From Bacteroidales bacterium (GTDB lineage: Bacteria > Bacteroidota > Bacteroidia > Bacteroidales > UBA12077): a DNA stretch of 5,361 nt. Position 1 is the stretch's first letter. Each line of letters begins with the position of its first letter. A program made the translations under genes and the position numbers. Where the stretch lies: assembly GCA_030600865.1 (NCBI GenBank), contig JAUVUS010000206.1:1-5361 (forward strand). The letters run 5' to 3'. This document shows positions 1 through 5,361 of this stretch, piece after piece. Under the pieces are notes generated by a model. The model was not told where the DNA came from. It ran no database searches and was given only the letters and a program-made list of their open reading frames with translations.

Positions 1-1
1 C

Positions 2-1210
2 CAGGGAAGATCAAACTTTGTGTATCGTGTGAATTTTTCAAATTTGATTGAAAAAGATTATTTAGGTATATATATTGATTTGAAAGGGGATAAAAACATT
101 GGCAAAAATGATTATAGCCTTACCAACGAAAATAAAAAAGTATTTAAAGTATTTGGTGGATCTTATGGCTACTTTTTGAACGATGATATTGTTTACACAT
201 TCAGAAAAAACGATATTAAAAAAGTACATAAAAAAATGATAGCTGAAATAGAGGAAAAAACTTCTTATAAAGCTAAAATATTGAAAGTGAAAAAAGAATT
301 TGGTAACTATATTAATAATAAAAAATTCCTTTTCATTTCAAATCATAAAAAGAAAAATTACGATGTTACACCAATCCATGTTGATGTTAACATTGTAGAT
401 AACGATATTCTTGATACAGAAGTTTTCAGAAACGCGAGTCCTGAAAATAAAAATGCAGAGTTTATTTTGGAGGACCTGCCTGACGGCAAGGCAGGTGGCA
501 AGTACATTTGTGGTTATGCCGTTGAAAAAATGTCAAAATCATTATACAATGTTGTAAATCCGGATGATATAATTGAGCAATATGGAGCTGACACATTACG
601 TATGTACGAAATGTTTTTAGGCCCGTTAGAAATGTCAAAACCTTGGGATACAAATGGAATTGATGGTGTACATAAATTTTTACGTAAATTCTGGAGATTA
701 TTTCATGATGGAAACAATAACTTTAATATATCAGATGAAAACCCAACCGATGATGAATTAAAGGTTTTACATAAAACTATTAAAAAGATTCAGGAAGATA
801 TTGAACGTTTTTCGTTTAATACATCCGTAAGTGCATTTATGATTTGTGTAAATGAATTAAACGATCTTAAATGTAATAAACGCCAGATTCTGGAGCCTTT
901 GATTATTTTATTATCGCCATTTGCACCTCATATTACTGAAGAATTGTGGCAGAAGTGTGGCAATTTAGAAAGTATTTCTTATGCAGAATTCCCTGTGTAC
1001 GAAGAAAAATATTTAGTGGAGAGTACATTTGAATATCCCGTTTCTTTTAATGGAAAAATGCGATTTAAAATTACATTGCCAATGAATATAGGAGCAAAGG
1101 ATGCGGAAAAACAAGTGTTAGAGCATGAGTTGACTCAGAAATGGCTTGAAGGTAAAACTCCACGGAAAGTTATTTTTGTTCCGAAAAAGATTATTAATAT
1201 TGTGATATAA
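2..1210 (+). CDS. leuS: Leucyl-tRNA synthetase, C-terminal part (5' end outside window)
   Basis: Class I aminoacyl-tRNA synthetase that charges tRNA-Leu with leucine in the cytoplasm. The frame is open from position 2 with no stop, so the GTG at 20 is not the start; 402 C-terminal residues are visible, and a full enzyme of this type has over 900. Recognisable blocks in order are GRSNFVYR (residues 2-9), [10 protein letters not shown] (from 123), ILED...GKYICG, the catalytic loop KMSKS (nt 527-541), [43 protein letters not shown], then the anticodon-binding region and a C-terminal domain ending [19 protein letters not shown]. Two oddities stand out. About 90 extra residues lie between VYRV and the FLFIS/TPIHVD block, and seven extra residues (LPDGKAG), encoded by a G+C-rich palindrome, lie just before GKYICG. 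The frame stays open through both and the catalytic motifs are intact, so the enzyme is probably functional. The YitT gene follows after 17 nt. Confidence 0.96.
   Translation, partial: QGRSNFVYRVNFSNLIEKDYLGIYIDLKGDKNIGKNDYSLTNENKKVFKVFGGSYGYFLNDDIVYTFRKNDIKKVHKKMIAEIEEKTSYKAKILKVKKEFGNYINNKKFLFISNHKKKNYDVTPIHVDVNIVDNDILDTEVFRNASPENKNAEFILEDLPDGKAGGKYICGYAVEKMSKSLYNVVNPDDIIEQYGADTLRMYEMFLGPLEMSKPWDTNGIDGVHKFLRKFWRLFHDGNNNFNISDENPTDDELKVLHKTIKKIQEDIERFSFNTSVSAFMICVNELNDLKCNKRQILEPLIILLSPFAPHITEELWQKCGNLESISYAEFPVYEEKYLVESTFEYPVSFNGKMRFKITLPMNIGAKDAEKQVLEHELTQKWLEGKTPRKVIFVPKKIINIVI
474..496. repeat. G+C-rich palindromic element inserted in frame in leuS
   Basis: The arms ACCTGCCT (474-481) and AGGCAGGT (489-496) are exact inverted repeats around a 7-nt loop (gacggca). 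The element is G+C rich inside an A+T-rich gene. It encodes LPDGKAG (codons 476-496) exactly where LeuRS sequences of this type, as I remember them, run directly from ILED to GKYICG. This suggests a 21-bp insertion that kept the frame. From memory, similar CCTGCC...GGCAGG palindromes giving CRQAG/AGRQAG-like peptides are scattered in Bacteroidota genomes; the minus strand here would read CRQAG. No second copy is visible in this window. Confidence 0.75.
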
Positions 1211-1227
1211 TTATTTCAATTGGCAAA

Positions 1228-2082
1228 ATGAATAAATTTTTTAAAGATTTTAAGGCCTATTCGATAATAACCTTGGGCCTTTTTATTAATGCTATAGGTT
1301 GGACAGCTTTTTTAATTCCTGCGGAAATTACAGGTGGCGGTATAACAGGTGTTGCAACGGTAATATTTTATGCCACAAAAATTCCGGTTTGGATTCCATA
1401 TCTTATTATAAATAGTATTCTTATTTTAATAAGTATAAAAATTCTTGGAAAAAGCTTTGGAATTAAAACCATTTTTGCAACAGCGACTTTATCGCTTTTC
1501 TTTTATATTTTACAAGGTATAATTGTCGAACCTATTGTAACCGAAAATTTCATGTCGTCAGTTATTGGAGGTATACTGGCAGGTGTGGGTGTTGGTATTG
1601 TATTTAGTCAGGGTGGTAGTACAGGGGGTACAGATATTATTGCAATGATAATTAACAAATATCGAAATATAAGCCCCGGGAAGGTAATTCTTTATGCCGA
1701 TGTTATTATTATTACCTCATCATTTTTGATTTTTAAATCTATTGAAAAAATAGTTTATGGTTATGTAACCATGGCTGTTACGGCTTATGCAATTGATTTA
1801 CTTTTAACTGGTGCTAAAAGAACCGTTCAATTATTTATATTCTCAAAAAAGCATGAAAAAATTGCCGAAAAAATAGCTTCAGATGTACATAGGGGAATAA
1901 CCTTAATTGATGGCACTGGTTGGTATTCTAAACAGGAATCGAAAATATTAATGGTTCTGGTTAAAAAACAAGAATCTAATAATTTATTAAGAATTATTAA
2001 GGATATTGACCCTGATGCTTTTATCTCGGTTAATAGTGTTATGGGGGTTTATGGAAAGGGTTTTGATCGAATAAAAGCGTAA
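1228..2082 (+). CDS. YitT family integral membrane protein (DUF161/DUF2179)
   Basis: Inner-membrane protein of the YitT family, 284 residues, close to the usual family length. About six hydrophobic segments lie roughly at residues 11-30, 54-72, 80-100, 110-127, 152-169 and 178-194. The family's glycine-rich motifs are present: GGGITGVA (36-43) and GGSTGGTDI (129-137). A soluble C-terminal DUF2179-like domain (about 222-279) has ITLIDGTGWY, then IDPDAFISV and GVYGKGF near the end. The family is widespread, and its transport substrate or role is not established to my knowledge, so no specific function or symbol is assigned. The ATG at 1228 is 17 nt after the leuS stop, has no Shine-Dalgarno site (usual in Bacteroidota), and begins a typical N-terminus. 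Cotranscription with leuS is likely from the spacing alone. Confidence 0.93.
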   Translation: MNKFFKDFKAYSIITLGLFINAIGWTAFLIPAEITGGGITGVATVIFYATKIPVWIPYLIINSILILISIKILGKSFGIKTIFATATLSLFFYILQGIIVEPIVTENFMSSVIGGILAGVGVGIVFSQGGSTGGTDIIAMIINKYRNISPGKVILYADVIIITSSFLIFKSIEKIVYGYVTMAVTAYAIDLLLTGAKRTVQLFIFSKKHEKIAEKIASDVHRGITLIDGTGWYSKQESKILMVLVKKQESNNLLRIIKDIDPDAFISVNSVMGVYGKGFDRIKA

Positions 2083-2085
2083 ATA

Positions 2086-2116
2086 TTTGATTATTAGGAT
2101 TTAATTTTTTACTTTG
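2086..2116 (+). promoter_or_regulatory. Candidate Bacteroidota-type promoter for the M23 peptidase gene
   Basis: A TTTG (2086-2089) is followed after 19 nt by TTACTTTG (2109-2116), which differs at one position from the Bacteroidota -7 consensus TAnnTTTG; the consensus spacing from the -33 TTTG is about 19-21 nt. Transcription would start near 2121-2124, a little over 10 nt before the ATG at 2136. In A+T-rich DNA such matches arise by chance, so this remains tentative. Read-through from leuS-yitT is the alternative. Confidence 0.35.
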
Positions 2117-2135
2117 GCTGCAAATATCTAGTAAT

Positions 2136-3389
2136 ATGCAAATTAAGAAAATTTCAATAGTAAGTTTTGTAATACTGATTTTAATTTTTGTTAGTTTATT
2201 TAAATCTACGGAAAGTAGTATTCTTACCAGGAACATGAATATATATGCCGTTGGAATCGATCAAAACATAATATACTACGATATTAAAAAAGAATATGAG
2301 ATTACAATAGATTCTTTTAAAATTGTTCAAAATAGAATTAGAAGAAATTATAATCTTGCGAAATTACTTACTGAGGCAGGTCTGGAATATACAAAAGTTG
2401 AAAAAGCTACAAGGTATTCAGCTGAAGTATTCGATATTAGAAGGATTAAAGCAGGAAATTATTACAGGTTATATTATACAAAGGACAGTTCTAATACACT
2501 CAAATATTTTGTTTATAAACATAGTCCTACAGAATATCTTAAAATATCACTTGGAGATGAGCCACATGCAATTAAAGGAGAAAAGGAAATAATTAATGTG
2601 AAAAAATCTTGCTCCGGAACAATTTCTTCATCCTTATGGGCTACCATGATCGAAAATAATATTGATCCTATGATGGCAATCAGGTTGTCCGAAATTTATG
2701 CATGGACTGTTGATTTTTTTGGATTAGAAGAGGGTGATCAATTTAAAGTTTTATACGATAAGCAGTTCGTTGATAGCATACCAATAGGGATAGGAGAAAT
2801 TTATGCTGCATGCTTTACACATCGGGGCGAAGAACTAATGGCTTATGAATTTGAGCAAAATGGAGTTAAAAGCTTTTTTGATGAAAAAGGGAAAAGCTTA
2901 AGACGGCAATTTTTAAAAGCTCCGTTAAGATTTTCAAGAATAAGCTCAGGATACTCGAATAGTCGTTTTCACCCTATTTTAAAAATTCGTCGTCCACATC
3001 GTGGAGTTGATTATGCAGCTCCTCAAGGAACTCCAATTTACAGTATTGGAGACGGAAAAATTATAAGAAAAGGATACACTAAATCAGCGGGTTATTACAT
3101 AAAAGTGCGACATAATAGCGTTTATACTTCGGGTTATAATCATTTATCTAAGTATCCAAAAGGAATAAAAGTTGGCCAACAAGTATCACAAGGACAAATT
3201 GTTGGTTATGTTGGAAGTACCGGATATGCTACAGGGCCTCATCTTGATTTTAGAGTATGGAAAAATGGCCAGCCTGTTGATCCATTGAAAATTAAAGCTC
3301 CTCCGGTTGAACCAATTGCAGAAGAAAATCTTCAAAGGTTTCAAACAGCAATAAGATCCCTTAAGCAGGATCTAGAATCAATCAATTAG
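2136..3389 (+). CDS. Membrane-anchored M23 family (LytM/MepM-like) peptidoglycan peptidase
   Basis: Predicted periplasmic endopeptidase acting on peptidoglycan cross-links; 417 residues. A short basic N-terminus and a hydrophobic stretch (about 6-22) form an uncleaved anchor or signal peptide. Residues about 60-265 resemble the regulatory N-terminal domains of MepM/ShyA/Csd3-type enzymes: an OapA/LysM-like segment (NLAKLLTEAGL...VFDIRRIKAG), then SSLWATMIENNID, FFGLEEGDQFKVLYD and SFFDEKGKSLRRQFLKAPL. The M23 domain spans about 268-385, with RISSGYS, RFHPIL, HRGVD (H288, D292: zinc ligands), YNHL (H336) and GPHLDFRVWKNG. In the last motif the usual HxH is HxD (H369, D371), so the third zinc-ligand position carries Asp. 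A charged, possibly helical tail (about 388-417) follows and ends in tandem stops TAG-TAA. The gene begins 53 nt after yitT. The family call is firm; whether it is catalytically active is uncertain. Confidence 0.93.
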   Translation: MQIKKISIVSFVILILIFVSLFKSTESSILTRNMNIYAVGIDQNIIYYDIKKEYEITIDSFKIVQNRIRRNYNLAKLLTEAGLEYTKVEKATRYSAEVFDIRRIKAGNYYRLYYTKDSSNTLKYFVYKHSPTEYLKISLGDEPHAIKGEKEIINVKKSCSGTISSSLWATMIENNIDPMMAIRLSEIYAWTVDFFGLEEGDQFKVLYDKQFVDSIPIGIGEIYAACFTHRGEELMAYEFEQNGVKSFFDEKGKSLRRQFLKAPLRFSRISSGYSNSRFHPILKIRRPHRGVDYAAPQGTPIYSIGDGKIIRKGYTKSAGYYIKVRHNSVYTSGYNHLSKYPKGIKVGQQVSQGQIVGYVGSTGYATGPHLDFRVWKNGQPVDPLKIKAPPVEPIAEENLQRFQTAIRSLKQDLESIN

Positions 3390-3420
3390 TAATAAATCAG
3401 GTTTTATCAGTGTGAAATTT

Positions 3421-3458
3421 AAACAATCATTTTAAACACTTGTTTAAAACGAATGTTT
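3421..3458. promoter_or_regulatory. 38-bp palindrome upstream of tetR, candidate TetR operator
   Basis: The inner arms TTTTAAACA (3430-3438) and TGTTTAAAA (3441-3449) are perfect inverted repeats around CT. The outer arms AAACAATCA (3421-3429) and CGAATGTTT (3450-3458) extend the symmetry with 7 of 9 pairs, giving 16 of 18 arm pairs in all. It lies 33 nt before the preferred TetR start. TetR regulators usually bind palindromes and often repress themselves, so autoregulation is inferred. Its A+T-rich arms and lack of a following T-tract argue against a terminator. The ATG at 3453 lies inside the right arm, which argues against that codon as the start. Confidence 0.6.
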
Positions 3459-3470
3459 TATTTAAATTGC
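3440..3470 (+). promoter_or_regulatory. Weak candidate promoter for tetR overlapping the palindrome
   Basis: TTG (3440-3442), at the centre of the palindrome, is followed after 20 nt by TAAATTG (3463-3469), a poor match to the Bacteroidota -7 element TAnnTTTG. Transcription would begin near 3475, about 16 nt before the ATG at 3492. The palindrome would then cover the -33 region, as expected for repression. The sequence match is weak and the call rests mainly on position. Confidence 0.25.
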
Positions 3471-3491
3471 ATTGATTTTTATACAATTGTT

Positions 3492-4097
3492 ATGCAAAAT
3501 AAATTAGATACCCAGGAAAAAATAGTTCAATCGGCAACAGAGTTATTCCTTGAAAAAGGATATGATAGAACAAGCGTAAGAGAAATTGCATCGAAGGCAA
3601 AGATTAATGTTTCGTTAATGAATTACTATTTCAGAAGTAAAGAAATGCTTTTTGAAACTATCATTAATTTATTAATTGGTAAAGCATCTGGTGCTTTAAA
3701 GGACGTTTTGAATGCTGATTTAGAACTTAATGAGAAAATTCGGCAATATATTTGTAAGTATATCGATATGCTTATAAGTAACCCATTATTAATTTCTTTT
3801 ATTTTAGCTGTTTTAAATCGAAATCCGGAGAAATTAACAAAATTGAAGGTTGTCGATAATCTATATAATACAGAAATATTCACAAAACAACTAAATGAAG
3901 AATACGAAAAGGGGAATATTAAAAAAATTAATTCTGAACAATTTAATATAAATATGCTTTCGTTAATTGCTTTTCCGTTTGCATTTAAACATCTGATTAA
4001 TAAAAAGAATAATTTTTCTCAAAAAGAATTTAATGAGTTTATTAAAGAAAGAAAAGAGATAATATTTAATATGCTAATTTGTTATTTAAAACCTTAA
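3492..4097 (+). CDS. TetR/AcrR family transcriptional regulator
   Basis: Predicted dimeric DNA-binding repressor of 201 residues, typical for the family. The N-terminal TetR domain is clear: TQEKIVQSATELFLEKGYD (7-25) is helix 1, TSVREIASKAKIN (27-39) begins the helix-turn-helix, and SLMNYYFRSKEMLFETII (41-58) holds the recognition helix and the family's NYYF-x-SK signature. The rest (about 60-201) is helical and divergent, as expected for the ligand-binding and dimer domain; its ligand cannot be read from the sequence. The frame extends upstream to an ATG at 3453, but that lies inside the palindrome and would add 13 residues (MFYLNCIDFYTIV) unlike a TetR N-terminus, so the ATG at 3492 is preferred. 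The 38-bp palindrome upstream suggests autoregulation. The lipoprotein gene 25 nt downstream is a likely cotranscribed target. Confidence 0.9.
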   Translation: MQNKLDTQEKIVQSATELFLEKGYDRTSVREIASKAKINVSLMNYYFRSKEMLFETIINLLIGKASGALKDVLNADLELNEKIRQYICKYIDMLISNPLLISFILAVLNRNPEKLTKLKVVDNLYNTEIFTKQLNEEYEKGNIKKINSEQFNINMLSLIAFPFAFKHLINKKNNFSQKEFNEFIKERKEIIFNMLICYLKP

Positions 4098-4122
4098 GTT
4101 ATTAACCAAATATAAACTTCTT

Positions 4123-4842
4123 ATGGAAAAAAAGAAATTAATAAAGAAAATGAAATTTCATTATTTAATATTAATGATTTCAATTATTTGGATGTTTTCT
4201 TCGTGTTCACCCGAATATATTCCAAATATGGTAAACTCTCCTATGTTAAGTAATCAGGGAGAATTTCAGGCAACTATTGCTACAGGAACCAGTAATTTTG
4301 ATGCTCAAACTGCATTTGCCATTACCGATAATATCGGAATAATGGTAAACGGGAGTTACGGAAACAATACAAATGATACGACAAATGATTTTCACAAACA
4401 TGCTTTTATTGAAAGTGGTATAGGTTATTACGATAAGATTGGAGAACAAGGTCGCTATGAAATTTACGGGGGATATGGTTTTGGAAATGCAGAAGGATAT
4501 TTTGAAGAAGCCACTTATGATTCACAAATAACTAATGCTCATTATAACAGGTTTTTTATACAGCCGGGTATTGGTATTTCAACTGGAATATTTGATGGAA
4601 GTTTCTCTCCAAGATTCGTTTTGTTACAAATGAATCCTGAAGGTATAGACTTTGATACAGGTGATTACAATATTTTTATAGAGCCGGTTTTTACAGCCAA
4701 AATAGGATTTAAGTATGTGAAATTTGTTACGCAAATTGGATTTTCGATTCCTCTTGGTGAACAAAGTTTAAATTTCAATCATCAGCAATTTATTATGAAT
4801 GTAGGCTTGAATATTAATCTGGGTAGAAGGTACCATTTTTAA
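4123..4842 (+). CDS. Predicted outer-membrane lipoprotein with beta-barrel-like body, function unknown
   Basis: 239 residues. A lysine-rich N-terminus, a hydrophobic segment (about 13-25) and MFSSC with Cys28 look like a signal peptidase II lipobox; Phe at -3 is less usual than Leu. The mature part has alternating, glycine- and aromatic-rich strands (FQATIATGTSNF, AFAITDNIGIMVNGSYG, RYEIYGGYGFG, FFIQPGIGIS, FTAKIGFKYVKFVTQIGF, FIMNVGLNINLG) and ends in the aromatic YHF, suggesting an outer-membrane barrel or beta-sandwich. It resembles short uncharacterised Bacteroidota lipoproteins I remember with a similar YIPN/ITDNIG-type start; no function is known to me. An in-frame ATG at 4150 would give a shorter, equally plausible signal peptide (Cys19). 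The gene lies 25 nt after tetR, so shared transcription is likely. Its stop overlaps that of convergent purN, and a terminator follows inside purN. Confidence 0.82.
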   Translation: MEKKKLIKKMKFHYLILMISIIWMFSSCSPEYIPNMVNSPMLSNQGEFQATIATGTSNFDAQTAFAITDNIGIMVNGSYGNNTNDTTNDFHKHAFIESGIGYYDKIGEQGRYEIYGGYGFGNAEGYFEEATYDSQITNAHYNRFFIQPGIGISTGIFDGSFSPRFVLLQMNPEGIDFDTGDYNIFIEPVFTAKIGFKYVKFVTQIGFSIPLGEQSLNFNHQQFIMNVGLNINLGRRYHF

Positions 4843-5361
4843 TGGCTCATTAAATTTTTTATGACAACAGGAAAGTGCGCGTACTCAAGTTCGTGCACTT
4901 TTTTTGCCACATCGTCAGCTGTATCACCAGGTAAAATATTACATTTTGCCTGAAATATGATATTCCCTTTATCGTACTCTTTATTTACATAATGTATGCT
5001 TATGCCAGACTCAGCATCCCTGTTTTCTACAACTGCCTCATGAACCTTCATTCCATACATACCTTTCCCACCATATTTTGGTAATAAGGCAGGATGAATA
5101 TTGATTATTTTATTTGGATAAGCATCAATTAAATATTCCGGGATAAGCCACATAAATCCAGCGAGTACTATAAAGTCTGTTTTATTTTCTTTTAAAATAT
5201 CAAGAATTTTTTGGGTCTCATAAAAGTCCGGTCGGGAAAAAATATGGTGTTTAATACTGTGATAAATAGCGCGTTGAATTACATATGCGTTTTTATTGTT
5301 CGAAAAAATAGCAGAGATTTCAATTTTTTTGTTTTCTTTGAAAAACTTTATAATGTTTTCA
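4839..5361 (-). CDS. purN: Phosphoribosylglycinamide formyltransferase (GAR transformylase), N-terminus outside window
   Basis: Catalyses the third step of purine synthesis, transferring a formyl group from 10-formyltetrahydrofolate to GAR in the cytoplasm. The minus-strand frame is open from the right edge (first full codon at 5360) to the TAA at 4841-4839, giving 173 residues. It begins ENIIKFF, so only about the first 15 residues, including the phosphate-binding GSGTN-type loop, are missing. The ATG at 5153 is internal (it encodes the M of AGFMWLIP). Catalytic residues match the family: INIHPALLP supplies Asn87 and His89 (E. coli Asn106 and His108), SIHYV a conserved His, and EYDKG Asp130 (E. 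coli Asp144). The KYGGKGMYG insertion and the C-terminal KVHELEYAHFP are, from memory, typical of Bacteroidota PurN. It converges with the lipoprotein gene, overlapping it by 4 bp, and its promoter lies outside the window. Confidence 0.96.
   Translation of the reverse strand, partial: ENIIKFFKENKKIEISAIFSNNKNAYVIQRAIYHSIKHHIFSRPDFYETQKILDILKENKTDFIVLAGFMWLIPEYLIDAYPNKIINIHPALLPKYGGKGMYGMKVHEAVVENRDAESGISIHYVNKEYDKGNIIFQAKCNILPGDTADDVAKKVHELEYAHFPVVIKNLMSH
4872..4905 (+). terminator. Intrinsic terminator of the plus-strand unit, inside purN
   Basis: The left arm AAAGTGCGCG (4872-4881) and right arm CGTGCACTTT (4892-4901) form a 10-bp stem, with one G-U pair in plus-strand RNA, around a 10-nt loop. 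A run of seven T (4899-4905) overlaps the 3' arm. It begins 30 nt after the lipoprotein stop, a normal position for a terminator. On the minus strand the G-U pair becomes an A-C mismatch and no U-tract follows, so it should work only for plus-strand transcripts. The same DNA encodes the conserved KVHELEYAHF of PurN. Confidence 0.75.

Noticed and set aside
65..103. GIY...NIG in the extra LeuRS segment, suggesting an inserted GIY-YIG homing endonuclease
   Set aside because: The spacing between the two triplets is shorter than in the family and the second reads NIG, not YIG. The catalytic Arg and Glu contexts are absent and the segment is small, so it is most likely a chance match.
32..319. The extra LeuRS segment as a mini-intein
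   Set aside because: At about 90 residues it is shorter than known mini-inteins, and there is no Cys/Ser at its start or His-Asn followed by Cys/Ser/Thr at its end.
462..653. Minus-strand open frame of 63 codons opposite leuS
   Set aside because: It is a shadow of leuS. Its CRQAG stretch is simply the reverse reading of the palindromic element.
2039..2236. Minus-strand frame across the yitT/M23 junction
   Set aside because: It overlaps the two plus-strand genes, resembles no family I know, and its hydrophobic run is the antisense of A+T-rich coding DNA.
2323..2592. Plus-strand frame of 89 codons inside the M23 gene
   Set aside because: It lies in another frame wholly within a well-supported coding region, and its composition is low complexity (I/L/K).
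3482..3489. TACAATTG as the tetR -7 promoter element
   Set aside because: It matches the consensus at 7 of 8 positions, but it ends 2 nt before the ATG at 3492, so transcription would begin inside the start codon or after it.
3453..3491. Longer TetR start at the ATG at 3453
   Set aside because: This ATG lies in the right arm of the operator candidate, and the added 13 residues do not resemble a TetR N-terminus.
3626..3883. Minus-strand frame of 85 codons opposite tetR
   Set aside because: It is an antisense shadow of a recognised TetR gene with no start context or family resemblance.
4246..4449. Minus-strand frame of 67 codons opposite the lipoprotein gene
   Set aside because: It is an antisense shadow with no recognisable features.
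1..5361. A new defence, mobile or biosynthetic system spanning the window
   Set aside because: The genes belong to common housekeeping or widespread families, with no transposase, integrase, CRISPR repeats, toxin-antitoxin pair or biosynthetic enzymes. The unusual signals are local ones.

Overview
The window looks like ordinary chromosomal DNA of a Bacteroidota bacterium, probably near the Bacteroidales/Marinilabiliales. The evidence is the very A+T-rich sequence, the lack of clear Shine-Dalgarno sites, the Bacteroidota-style leucyl-tRNA synthetase and PurN sequences, a MepM/ShyA-like M23 peptidase, and a short lipoprotein of a type common in that phylum. The assignment comes from remembered family sequences, not from a search.

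Layout: (1) positions 2-1210, the 3' part of leuS, open through the left edge. (2) 1228-2082, a YitT-family membrane protein 17 nt downstream, probably cotranscribed. (3) 2136-3389, a membrane-anchored M23 peptidoglycan endopeptidase, possibly with its own promoter. (4) 3492-4097, a TetR-family regulator preceded by a 38-bp near-perfect palindrome that is a strong operator candidate. (5) 4123-4842, a lipoprotein with a beta-barrel-like body, 25 nt after the regulator. (6) 4839-5361, purN on the minus strand, cut by the right edge and overlapping the lipoprotein stop codon by 4 bp. Gene density is high and no stretch over 300 bases lacks a gene.

Functionally this is a mixed neighbourhood: translation (leuS), purine synthesis (purN), cell-wall remodelling (M23), and a small regulator/envelope-lipoprotein pair that may be an autoregulated unit. 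I see no CRISPR array, transposase, phage gene, tRNA or rRNA, and no convincing new multi-gene system.

The unusual signals are small: a G+C-rich palindromic element inserted in frame in leuS ten codons before KMSKS; about 90 extra residues in the same LeuRS region; an Asp in place of the last zinc-ligand His in the M23 peptidase; the palindrome before tetR; and a plus-strand intrinsic terminator made from purN coding sequence.
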